64,000 bases of DNA from Fragilariopsis cylindrus CCMP1102 (Eukaryota; Bacillariophyta; Bacillariophyceae; Bacillariales; Bacillariaceae). Below the pieces are notes generated by a model. The model was not told where the DNA came from. It did no database searches and worked only from the letters and a program-made list of their open reading frames with translations. The position numbers were made by a program, and so were the translations under genes. This document shows, one piece after another, positions 1 to 10,524 of this stretch (position 1 is its first letter; each line of letters opens with the position of its first letter). The stretch spans positions 1 through 64,000 of the forward strand of contig FMBT01000330.1 in the NCBI GenBank assembly GCA_900095095.1, given 5' to 3'.

Positions 1-1740
1 ACTTCCACTAGGAGCTTCACTAGGTGATCCAGTGGGTGCTGAAGTGGGTGATGATGAAGGCGTGGCAGTTGGTGATTTAGACGGACTAGTGGTTGGGCCT
101 CCTGTTGGTGAAGAAGTTGGTGATGCAGTAGGACCTGAACTTGGTGATGCAGTAGGCGAAGAACTTGGTGATGCAGTAGGCGAAGAACTTGGTGATGTAG
201 TAGGACCCGAACTTGGCGACGCAGAAGGCGATGCAGTTGGCGAATCACTTGGTGCAGAACTTGGTGAGCTTGATGGACCATCAGTTGGGGAAGAACTAGG
301 CGAATCACTCGGAGATGCAGTTGGTGCTGACGATGGTCCATTACTTGGACTTGCGGATGGTGATGATGTTGGTCCTCCTGTAGGACCCGACGAAGGAGAG
401 GCACTTGGTGATTCAGAAGGACTGGCCGTTGGGCCTGCCGTTGGATTGGCAGATGGACTAGCACTGGGACTTGCAGATGGCGCTGGACTCTTTGTTGGGC
501 TATCAGATGGAGCAGAACTTGGGAAGTAACTTCCACTAGGAGCTGAACTAGGTTCACCACATTCGACAGCAATTTGTTCGCAAGGGATTTCAACACGGTA
601 GGCACAGAAGTCGTATTCACCACCCATCGAAGCGAGAGCATCGACGTCGCATGCTTCACATTCTTCTGGATCAAATGATGCATCCATGTAGACTACAATA
701 GTGGCAGTAGCAATACCATCAAGGCAAACCCGTCGAAGTCTTCGTAGATCCCAAAGTCATGTCGCCCATCACCATACATTCATCCATACCGCTTCGGACA
801 GCCATACCACCTTCTGCAACCCACTTTTGGACTGACTTGAAAGTCAATTTTTCCACCTTCTAGGCTTGTAACAATAAGCGCATCTTCAGGCATAAGTGTG
901 GTATCAACTACAACGTCACCAGACATACAAACTGAAGCTAATACTTTGGGTGGTGCTGGCATGTAACATGCGGTAGGCTGCATCGACTTGGTAGGATTAG
1001 CAGTTGGATTACTTGATGGACTTGCTGACGGACTTGAGGACGGCGAGGCACTTGGAGAAGCACTTGGAGAAGTGGTTGGTCCACCTGATGGCGATGCACT
1101 AGGAGAGGCACTTGGTCCACCTGTTGGACTATCAGATGGACTTGAAGACGGCGAAGCGGATGGAGATCCGCTGGGACTCGCACTAGGACCAGAAGTTGGA
1201 CTAGATGAGGGTGCAGAGCTGGGAGAGCTTGTTGGACCACCAGATGGTGCTGCACTTGGACTAGAGGTTGGACCACCAGTTGGTGCAGCAGTAGGCGAAT
1301 CGCTTGGAGAAGCGCTGGGTGACGATGTAGGTTTGCTGCTTGGTGATTCAGAAGGATTGGCCGTTGGGCCTGCTGTTGGATTGGCAGATGGACTAGCACT
1401 GGGACTTGCAGATGGCGCTGGACTCTTTGTTGGGCTATCAGATGGAGCAGAACTTGGGAAGTAACTTCCACTAGGAGCTTCACTAGGTGATCCAGTGGGT
1501 GCTGAAGTGGGTGATGATGAAGGCGTGTCAGTTGGTGATTTAGACGGACTAGTGGTTGGACCTCCCGTTGGTGAAGAAGTTGGTGATGTAGTAGGACCTG
1601 AACTTGGTGATGCGGTAGGCGAAGAACTTGGTGATGTAGTAGGACCTGAACTTGGCGACGCAGAAGGCGATGCAGTTGGTGTCGACGACGGTGAGGCTGT
1701 TGGAGAACCTGTTGGTGAAGAACTGGGTAACATTGTAGGT
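1..1740 (-). repeat. Duplicated blocks of the PT/SPT linker
   Basis: The DNA at 1-240 matches 1463-1690 almost base for base (offset about 1462). The DNA at about 401-540 matches about 1337-1478 (offset 935). The linker has therefore grown by duplication of blocks hundreds of bases long as well as by short 9-15 bp units. The same codon pattern leaves long open frames on the opposite strand at 32-529, 988-1464 and 1495-1863, which I read as antisense shadows. Confidence 0.8.
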
Positions 1741-3670
1741 GTCTTTGTTGGACCAGCAGTTGCACCACATTCAATCATTGGGTCACATGGAATAACCATT
1801 TCATATGCACAAGTACCAATCGTTGCAGAATTAATAGGGCTGCAAGCGTTTGGTGACAAGTGACTAGCTTTATAATCAATTCCTCCCGAATGGGCTTCAA
1901 CAATAACAGTTGCGATACCATTTACACATAATGCTTGGATAAAACCAGACTTGATGAATGTAGCACCACCAACATCTTCAAAAGTTTTACATTCTAATTC
2001 ACCAGTTTTTGGTTCCATGTAACTAACACTAACAGATGAGATATCGGAATCGTCTGACCATGTATTTTCAATATAAAATTCAACATTGTCAATATTCATA
2101 GATTGTTCATTGACCATAATTGGCATATCATCGTATAAGCAAACGGCTTCGTGTTCAACATCAGCAAGGACGACCATAGGCCCATCTAAGCAATCAGGTG
2201 TTTCTGGTTTGCATACCGGTGTACATGGAACGACCAGGTAGAAAGCAACATAATCTTCTTGATTGGGTAAGGTACATGCCTCACATTGTTCAGCATCAAA
2301 ATCATCAGCGGAACCAACATACAGGTATAATGCAATTTCTGCATATCCCATAGTACATTGTGCTGTGACTTCCATTTCAAAATTATAATCAACTTGAGGT
2401 GTTTCCATATCACATGTAAAATCATTTGATTCATCACGATAACCAACAGCCATCATTGGGATACCATCAGGATTAAAAACTTGAGTGATCTTAACTTTAA
2501 CATCATCGACGTTCTGGGCGATGATACTAACAGGTGGGATTTCAAAGTCTTCCACACCGGTATAAACACTATCATTACCAGCAATCTCAGTGATCACTGG
2601 TAGTGAGTTTTCAACACATAGTGGAACAACAAGTTCTTCGATGACCAAGCTTGGAGCAGACGATGGACTGGGTGTATCACCGGTACAAACATCACCTTCC
2701 ATACATGGGACGACAAATTCATACGAACAATGTCCCATACCATTCGGTACATCACATTCTTCAGGCTTGATTGATGAAATGAAATCAATTCCAGTAGAAT
2801 GGATTTGAATACCAACTTCTGCTAATCCATTCTCACATAATGCTTCAATAGCCGATGTGGATTCGAATCCATCCATGTCTGTAAAGGTATCACATACGAC
2901 ATCACCATCAGTATTAATATAATGAATACTTAATGCAGAAACTGCATCAGTTGGCCATGTATTCTTGATAGTAAATTCAACTGAATTTCTTTCAATCCTG
3001 TAGTTTCTGTCATGATTGGTGTCTCGTCGTACAGACAAGAATTTTCATGTTCAATATCAGCTAATGAAACAGTCGGTCCAGAAAAGCAATCAGGTGTTAC
3101 TGGGTCACATACCGGTACACAAGGTACTGCAATGTAATATCCAACATAGTTGTTATCGGGTGCACTACATGCCTCACATTCTTCAACATTAAATGTATCG
3201 TCTGGTCCGACATATAAGTAAACACCAACTTCAGCATATCCATGAACACACTGTGCAGTATATTCTTGAGTAAAACCAAATTCGACAAGACCATCACCAT
3301 CGGTGGGTGCATTCATATTACAAACTTCTTCACCTTCACCACCACCACCTAAAAGTACATCACGATAATGAACCGCAATCATTGGTGTACCGGTATCCAT
3401 CCATAATTGATTAATACTAAATGAAACAGTATCAACTTCTTGAGAGGTGATTTGAATTGCATCCTCAACATAAGGATGTTCCTCAACATTACCAATCGTT
3501 TCTTTCCAAATTGGTGCAGTTAAGTGTAAACAATTCGTGTTGGCAACACCACTGGTTGTTGTAACATCAGCTGCGGCTGCTGCTACAGATACAGAAGCGG
3601 CGGCAAAAAGGACGAGGGCTGCCATAACAGCCTTCGAAAAGGTAGTAGTGGTGGTAGTAGTAGTACGCAT
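1..3670 (-). CDS. Secreted modular cysteine-rich protein with PT/SPT mucin-like linkers (3' end off window)
   Basis: Translation starts at 3670 with a Thr-rich stretch and a hydrophobic signal peptide ending near VSVAAAAA. Five related Cys-rich modules of about 110-130 residues follow. Each carries a C-x-(N/D/H)G-(I/L/Y)A-(T/E) strand, an 'EEC' or 'EQCEAC' pair and an exit such as YYIAVPC, FYLVVPC or YRVEIPC. Modules 1-4 lie head to tail from about 3560 to 1760. A Ser/Pro/Thr linker of ASPS and SPT units occupies about 1750-970, module 5 lies at about 960-545, and a second linker runs from 540 past the left edge. The frame changes once near 2990 and about three times between 720 and 840, while module homology continues across both places. 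Secretion and a cell-wall or surface role are inferred from the signal peptide and the mucin-like linkers. I do not recognise the module family. Confidence 0.7.
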
Positions 3671-4849
3671 ACTTTCTTGATATATTGTATAGTATACTCT
3701 TTTGTTCTTGAAGTTAAAAGTTTTAACAGATTTGCTGTTATTAATTGTTGTTGTTTAGTAGTAACAATCCACCGGGTTTGCGAAGATTGTTTTTTTATGA
3801 AAAGATGGAATACTAGCGTTAACGACGTAAAGAAAAGTAAGTTGTTGTGTACAAAATAATACATTTATCTAGAATTCTGAAAGTTTCACTAGCTATTATC
3901 ACGTGTTGTTCGCATTGTTTACATGCTTTTTAGAAAAGTAAGAAGGCTCCGCTTCGACATCACGACTACATTTTGTTGGTTGTATGTGTTGTTACTAGTT
4001 TGTTTAGACAAAACGGGTCATCATTATACCATAATACATTGGACATATCGAAAACGATGTTGCGAATAAGAAAGAGACATCGACATTCCATTCCTTGGCT
4101 GAGCGTGTAACGTGCTTGATTATAAATCTTAGATTTTACTTAGCCTTTTAAAATTATTTTATGAAGTATTATATATGCCTCGCAAGATCAATATTATCTA
4201 CTGTATTAAAAATAAATGCATCGATATCGTGGTTGTTGTCTTGATAGAAGAATATTATATATATATTACACCGTCCACATAAGAATATACAGTATCATCA
4301 TCATAGTATCGATCGTGGTTGAGTGAATGTCATCTAGGTACTAATGACGCTTCGACATTAGTCCATGACTTGTACTTTTAATAGAAGTACATAGGGTCTT
4401 CTTGAGCATTAGCGGAGAAAAGAGAAAATACATCACAACAGCATGATCCATTCTTGGTCATTCATGATTCATTCATTCATTCATTCATTCATTTATTTCA
4501 TCGCGGATTGATGATTCGCAATACCACAACATCTACCGGTACGGCACATCGCCCCAGTGTACTGTAGAGTAAAACTAGAGTAAATCCCGAACCTCCCCGA
4601 TTCGCACCAAATAATTTTAATTAAAAAGAAGAGAAGAGAAGAAACAAGACGATAGAAGGTAGCGATAGCCAAGGAAGACAACATTGATAACGGCGAAAGA
4701 GAGGAACAGCAGCTTTGTTGTGTTTACTGCTGCTGCTGCTGCTGCATAAGAACAGCAAAATGATGAATATGTTCTTAGTTATCGTATAGTCTGGGCTATA
4801 TCCTAGTTTTTATTACTGTTATTATTATTATCGCAACGGAATTCAACAA
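3671..4849. other. Intergenic, no gene seen
   Basis: AT-rich DNA upstream of the secreted-protein gene. It holds an (ATTC)n run at about 4469-4498, a CTG/TGC run at about 4727-4745 and small TA-rich stretches. No frame here resembles a protein. Confidence 0.5.
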
Positions 4850-5850
4850 TTATAAATAATATAAGCTGGCATGCCATTTTGAGTTTAATTCAAATATTGC
4901 GCATCGAACAAACAATTCACTAATTGGTGGTCTGAATTCGGCACCTCTTTGAAGGCATCGCTTCATGGTATAAATCATAGCCTTCCTATTTTTCTTTTCT
5001 TCTTGGATGAAATGTATGTCTTTAGGGGAGAAGGGGATGACGCAGTTATCATCGAGAATAGCGTCGACGATTTGACTATTTCCTTCCAACTCTGTAAATA
5101 GTGTCTTCCCGTATACACCATCTCATATAGTATGCATCCCAAATGACCAAATATCGGAAGGGCGTCCAAGTTTAATAGTGAAGGGTTCTCCATCTCCATC
5201 TCCACCCCCATCATCATCAATGAAAGCTTCGGGGAGATATATAATGGGTCGTGCCGGCCATATTGCCTAAGGTAAATATGTGCTGCTGTGTCGTTACTGA
5301 CAATTCTCTCCAAGATATCAGAAATCAATCAGCTTCAGAACACGACCAACAAAGACGAAGTTTGCTGGTTTTCTGATCTCGACGAATAATGTTGTTTTCT
5401 ATGACACGACGACCCCACAGCAGTAACCATTTGCTTCCAATAAGATCGTAAGCTGTCCAAGGTGAGTGTGGTCGTTCTTGAAGAGCGCAGCATTTGAGAT
5501 CTTCCTGACTAAATTGTATAACAACAAGAATTAATTCTCGTTCAAGATCAACCTGACTATCTATCATTTGAATGATGCCACAATCACACGTGTCTTGTAG
5601 TGATATCAATATACAAATCTCGTTTTTGTAACCGTTAATGGTTTCTTCATCCACCCCTTCAACAAGCGTTATCTTCTTAACTGCGACAAACTGAACGTTC
5701 TTCGTCCACCATAAGTCGTATCATGAAATAGTTGGAGTCGTTAACTCTTATGATCTTGTCTTCGTCCTCAAAGTCGTGTGCATTTTCGGTGGTAGACTTT
5801 GTGGTAGATGCACCCATACCTGTTGTACCGAGCTTTTTGTAAGAAAAGGA
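4850..5850 (-). pseudogene. Decayed Mps1/TTK-like protein kinase
   Basis: On the minus strand, pieces of one protein kinase appear in the right order but in different frames. An N-lobe entry (DKIIRVNDSNYF) lies near 5760-5720, with no recognisable glycine loop after it. The VAVKK lysine strand at about 5675 and the helix ETINGYKNEI follow, then QMIDSQVDLERELILVV, a strand typical of Mps1/TTK kinases. Next come the catalytic-loop remnant NNIIRRDQK, a P+1-like YISPKLS, the helix GCILYEMVYTG and a C-lobe ending RGAEFRPPISEL. The HRD aspartate context is altered (RRDQK) and no DFG is left in frame. At least three frame changes separate the parts, so it cannot encode a working kinase as read. Active Mps1 kinases act in the spindle checkpoint; this copy is probably a dead duplicate. 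A heavily misread gene is less likely, because the glycine loop and other motifs are lost outright. Confidence 0.65.
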
Positions 5851-5959
5851 TAAAAAGACACAACTGGGTTAGATGAATATGATAATTTGAATATGACGAT
5901 GACGGTGGCAATAGCGCTATTGATTTTCGGATGTGTGTGTGTGTGTTTGAAACGCAAAT

Positions 5960-7080
5960 TTCGATACCAAATTAATACATAGCATAATATAAAATAACAT
6001 TAACATAACTTACCTTCAACAAGGTCTGTTAGGTCGGATTCATTCTGGATTTCATTTCATGATGGATGGATGGATAGAGAATTTTATGCTTGACAAGGCT
6101 AGCTAAAGCATCATCATCATCAACACTGCTGTTTTCACAGTAACTACAGTAATGACAATGCTTCTTTTGATTTTGTTTACTTAATTTAAAAAAAAAAAGA
6201 GTCTCAGATAGACAAAAAAAAAGTGGAATCAAAGCGCGGATCTTGTAATTTTCGCAAGAATAAAATCTTATCGCGCACCAAAAATCACAAAAATTCAGAT
6301 TTTTTTTTCTCATTTTTTTTTCTCATCATCTCAATTCAATCATTATTATTTGACTCGTATCTTCATCAATACTTGACCAAAATGGAGAAACATTGAAGTA
6401 TCAAAGAGACAAGAAGTGTTTTTGACTACAGTAGTGTATAAAAGTAGAGTACTTCTGTACGTTGTACTTAGATGCGAATAGAATCCTACCGTACTAACGA
6501 TCTCAGATTTTTTTCATTTTTCACTTCTCATCGTCATCAATCAACATCTTCAAAATTACTTGACCAAAATGGATAAAAAAGAGAGTCTCAGACAGACATT
6601 GTTCCAGAGAAATTGACTGGTACTGGTACTGGTACTGGTTCTGGTACTGGTGCTGTTACTCCATTCTTGGCTAACCATATTCCATCTTCCATTACTAACC
6701 ATGCAATACCATATAAGACAGGCTATGTGATAATGCTGGAACAACGACTACTTCGACTAAAAAGTGTGATATGAGCGCGAACCGCGATCGATCACGCTCG
6801 CTTACATCGATCATAAAACCACACCTCATTTCAAAAAAATTCAAATCAAAATTAAAATCCATTATCGTTTTGACTGCTTGTCCATAGTTTCTGTAAGTAA
6901 AGCACGACGACGATAATATAGATAGTTCGTAAACGAAACACTATTTATCTGGAAACAACCAAAACGAATGTAAGTCACTTCTATCAATTTATTATATATT
7001 CGACTACAATGAGTACAAGTACAGCGCCGATCAGATACTCATGTGAGTCGATCGTCCGTCAGATCAAAAAATACCGTCGA
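5960..7080. other. Low-complexity intergenic DNA
   Basis: No gene seen. Related sentences of DNA occur twice: a 'tacttgaccaaaatgga' stretch and a 'gagtctcaga' stretch are found at about 6200-6395 and again at about 6510-6600, so the area contains an old imperfect duplication. A (GGTACT)n-like run lies at about 6617-6650. Confidence 0.45.
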
Positions 7081-7141
7081 AATTGTTGTTGAAGTGCAAC
7101 AACAAACCAAAAGTCGTTAGATTGATTTTGTTCCTCGTATT

Positions 7142-7184
7142 CTCACTCACTCACTCACTCACTCACTCACTCACTCACTCACTC
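7142..7184. repeat. (ACTC)n microsatellite
   Basis: About ten perfect units of a 4-bp repeat, followed by a short (TA)n run at about 7195-7211. It lies just upstream of the start of the coiled-coil gene remnant. Confidence 0.9.
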
Positions 7185-7796
7185 ATCAATCCATCTATAT
7201 ATATATATATATTCGTGTGTTCATTATATTCAATACAACGTTCTTCCTCCTCATACTCCTTCTCCTCCCATTCAGACGCAGCCGACTATCATCCTACATC
7301 ATGACACCATCATCGTCCACCACGACGAAATTAACGGCGACGTTGCTGTCATCCAAAGACAACATTCCCGTCATCAAGACACCCAAGAAACATCCATTTC
7401 AATCCCCCATCGCTATTGGTAAAGTATCGTCGGAAGTTGACGACGCTGTTGAAAAACATCATCATCATCAGCATCGTCGTCGTCATCGTCGTCGTTGAAC
7501 GCAAGTTTTAGAAAGAAGAAGGATAAGCGGTATCTTAAACAACAGAAATCTGCTAACGTCCTAGCCGATACTAGTAACAAACAGTAGCAACAGCAACAGC
7601 AGCAACATGATCAGGATCATCAGGTGATGAAAAAGAAGTTTTTAATCGAGTCCCACGAAAATAAGTGCGATTCGTTGTCCACGACGACAAACAAACAGAA
7701 GGAAGAGAAAGCGGAATGAAAGTACTACTACTACCACTACTTCTACTACTAATAATAAAAAGAACAAATCAACTAATAGTAAGAACAAATCAATAT

Positions 7797-8033
7797 CATC
7801 GTCGCTGTTGTCGTCATCCACTACAGAAGACTACGACGACGAACAACAAGGTAGCAACGCCGATAAATCAAGATCAATATCCATATCAGCAGCATCGTCG
7901 CTGTTGTCGTCATCCACTACAGAAGACTACGACGACGAACAACAAGGTAGCAACGCACGACAAACAACAAGGTAGCAACGCCGATAAATCAAGATCAATA
8001 TCCATATCAATATCAGCATCATCATCGCTGTTG
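7797..8033 (+). repeat. 96-bp tandem repeat, about 2.5 copies
   Basis: A unit starting catcgtcgctgttgtcgtca begins at 7797 and again at 7893 (offset 96), with a partial third copy up to about 8033. It encodes the Ser-rich SSLLSSSTTEDYDDEQQ segment of the surrounding gene remnant. Confidence 0.8.
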
Positions 8034-8520
8034 TTTTGCTACACCTGAAACTCCCGAAGATTATGCTGTTGGTCCACCAGATGATGGAAACGATGTCGTC
8101 TATTCAAATCGCTACGTACTGGAAGGTCTTCGAAGTGCTTTAGGTAAAGACAAAACTAAGAAGAACAAGAACATGAAGCGACAGTGGCGTCCTGATACAA
8201 GACATCGTGTTGTTCAAATTTCGAAGGTCTACAGCTTTCCCCATCATGATGATCGTCCACCTATTCTTTTTGGTGAAGAAAGTCTCGATAATAAAACCCC
8301 GGAAGGTTCAACAAATGGTAGTACCTGGTCATTATGTGTGGTACAAGACGCTTTGGTTGACCGAAAATACGAGAAGCTCGTATCGGAACATGAGACTATG
8401 AAGAAGACTATGAAGTTGGAGAACCGAGTTCTGCAATTAGAGAACAACCGTCTAAAAAAAGATGTCACGAAAAGGAACGGTCTCAGGAATTACGAAAGAA
8501 GAGTAATCTCAAATCAGCAG

Positions 8521-8712
8521 AAATCAATAGTCTCAAATCAAGTCTCAAGTCCCTCAAGTCGAAGAACCAAGCTCTGAAATTAGAGAACATTAGTCTTAAA
8601 TCAAAGGCCGCCACCCAAATCAATAGTCTCAAATCAAGTCTCAAGTCCCACAAGTCGAAGAACGAAGCTCTGAAATTAGAGAACATTAGTCTGAAATCAA
8701 AGGCTGCCACCC
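8521..8712 (+). repeat. 96-bp tandem repeat coding for 32-residue coiled-coil units
   Basis: Two near-identical 96-bp units (8521-8616 and 8617-8712) differ by a handful of bases. Each encodes a 32-residue Leu/Lys/Asn/Ser helix containing INSLKSSLKS and ALKLENISLKSKAAT. The unit length of 32 is not a multiple of 7, so each unit would shift the heptad register. Confidence 0.85.
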
Positions 8713-9431
8713 TTGAACGCCAAAACAAATCGATTCGAAATGCAAATATGAGTGCCAACGACAACAAAGACACTACCGGCGACAATGACAACGACAACAA
8801 CGACGTAAGTTCTGATCTTCCTCCGGACGCTTCCGACGCGGCATGTAGTTCCAACTTCATCACAACTGACAAGATTTGGGAGAGAACTTTCCAACCGGGA
8901 AGTACACGAATAAATAACGAACTAATTGTGTGCGCCGTGTTCAAGACCATCCTTCAGTCAGCGGAAAAAATCCATATCTATCCTGTTGTTGGCGAGAATG
9001 CAATAAATAGGATAGATAGATATCTGGATTGCATATGCACCGACTTGAAGGATAAGATTGCTGGCGAAAATGAGGCAAAAAGTGAAAAATTCCGGGGTAA
9101 TGCCATCTATAACATCAGAAAAAGTTCACCCAGGATGATCAGGAAATCTTGAAAACGTATATGCTTTCAGTCACTAGAGGAAAATTTGCTAAACTGACGG
9201 AAGTGGTATCGAAGTTACTACGTTGTCATTTTCAGCAATATATTAATTTGGTAAGTATCATCGAGTCAAAGCATGTAGTCGAAAGACTTGTAAAAAATGC
9301 TTTCAAAGTAGGTTGTGAGAAGTGCGACATTGATAATATAGATGACAGCTTCATTGATCAACCATTGAAACAGTTTGCTCGGCATTTGTGGAAGATTCAC
9401 GGCGCTAATTGATTCAAAAATACTGCGCCAT

Positions 9432-9669
9432 ACGTCGCGCCAAGGAAAAAAAATTGTAAGATTATTAAGAATTGAAATGGAAAATTATCCCATCATCATG
9501 ACAATGGGTATGTCTTAAGAAAGACAAGTCTGAGAAAGACAAAAACAAAAACGTCGCGCCAAGGAAAAAAAATTGTAAGATTATTAAGAATTGAAATGGA
9601 AAATTATCCCATCATCATGACAATGGGTATGTCTTAAGAAAGACAAGTCTGAGAAAGACAAAACAAAAA
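9432..9669. repeat. Perfect or near-perfect 119-bp tandem duplication
   Basis: The stretch beginning acgtcgcgccaaggaaaaaa occurs at 9432 and again at 9551, and the whole 119-bp unit is repeated with at most a base or two of change. The second copy ends directly at the 3' end of the tRNA-Ser gene. I see no coding frame in it. Confidence 0.9.
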
Positions 9670-9671
9670 AA

Positions 9672-9833
9672 CGACACCGACAGGACTCGAACCTGCGCGG
9701 AGGAACTCCAACAGATGCTTCGTACTTATGGTAGTCTCATGATCGACAGGAACGACTCGAACCTGCGCAATCTATGGACATACCACGTCAATTCAATTCG
9801 AATCTGTCGCCTTAACCACTCGGCCACGGTGTC
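9672..9833 (-). tRNA. tRNA-Ser(CGA) with an 80-nt intron
   Basis: Read on the minus strand, the acceptor stem GACACCG (9833-9827) pairs with CGGTGTC (9679-9673), followed by discriminator G at 9672. The D-arm is GGCCGAGTGGTTAAGGC. The anticodon stem ACAGA (9807-9803) pairs with TCTGT (9715-9711), and the anticodon CGA is at 9800-9798. The variable arm is GGAG-TTC-CTCC, as in serine tRNAs, and the T-arm is GCAGG-TTCGAGT-CCTGT. The intron sits after base 37, the canonical eukaryotic site, from 9796 to 9717, leaving a mature tRNA of 82 nt. A T-run downstream on the minus strand (plus-strand A-run at 9664-9670) can serve as Pol III terminator. All stems fold without forcing. Confidence 0.9.
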
Positions 9834-9839
9834 GTATGA

Positions 9840-10520
9840 TGCATTTGATCGTTTTTGTATTTATAAATCGATAAAATAATATGTTTTTATCCAAGATTAT
9901 TGCATTCTGATTTTTTTCACACGCAATCCTCCAAAGAACAACAGTAAGTTAGGACCCTACTGTACTAGTACAATTGTAACGAAGACGAAAGTTTTTCTTT
10001 GGCAGAGCTTAAAATTTGCGCCTATTGTCTGCTCCCTCTCATAATACACTCGACAACATTGTACTAATGCAGTACAATCAATAATAGAATACAATAGTAA
10101 TAGTAGTAGAATAATACAATTGTAATAATGATGCATTGTACGTGTGTAATAATAATATTGATAATTGAACTGTTTCATTGTGTATGCACGAATGAATCGA
10201 TAATCATAGTAGTAATATATATATATATATCAACGCAAGACCGATTTGGATGATTTTGGAAAGAATAGAAACCCAAAAGGAGATAAAACTAATAATGGAG
10301 GGAATTCAATTAGCGCCGTGAATCTTCCACAAATGCCGAGCAAACTGTTTCAATGGTTGATCAAAACTTTTTCCGAGCTGATTATACTATACTTTGATTT
10401 TAATAATGCATGTTCAGCGAATTTCGTCGTATTAGTACGTAAACCCACCCGCCGCGATGAAATATCAATCTCAATTTCAACAACACACGTTACACACGAC
10501 AAGAACACTACAAAAAAGCT
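9840..10520. other. Intergenic, no gene seen
   Basis: AT-rich DNA between the tRNA and the 3' end of the next gene, with an (AT)n run at about 10216-10230. Open frames here have no protein-like composition. Confidence 0.45.
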
Positions 10521-10524
10521 AATT

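Larger units (their letters stand above)
7301..9412 (+). pseudogene. Broken or misread coiled-coil gene of unknown function
   Basis: A protein can be followed from the ATG at 7301 through several frames. In order it has a basic/Ser-rich N-terminus (KKHPFQSPIAIGKV), low-complexity SSLLSSSTTEDYDDEQQ units, a middle part (PEDYAVGPPDDGND, then RQWRPDTRHRVVQI), a Leu/Lys/Asn-rich coiled coil at about 8370-8730 and a C-terminal domain of about 170 residues (WERTFQPGSTRINNELIV to RHLWKIHGAN). The frame changes at A-runs at 7452-7456, 8454-8460 and 9119-9123. There are also two in-frame stops near 7585 and 7717, and another near 7973. The later breaks could be consensus errors, but the extra stops suggest real decay of the N-terminal part. 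I do not recognise the family. Confidence 0.5.

Noticed and set aside
32-1863. Long plus-strand frames (32-529, 988-1464, 1495-1863) rich in GLADG/GEELGD units
   Set aside because: They are exact antisense shadows of the PT/SPT linker of the minus-strand secreted protein; the minus strand has the signal peptide and the Cys modules.
7142-7184. CRISPR-like regular repeats
   Set aside because: A plain 4-bp microsatellite without spacers; the same holds for the (ATCA)n, (TTCAA)n and (TC)n runs elsewhere.
9741-9768. A second tRNA gene next to tRNA-Ser
   Set aside because: Only a T-arm-like stretch is present, without D-arm, anticodon arm or paired acceptor; it lies inside the intron.
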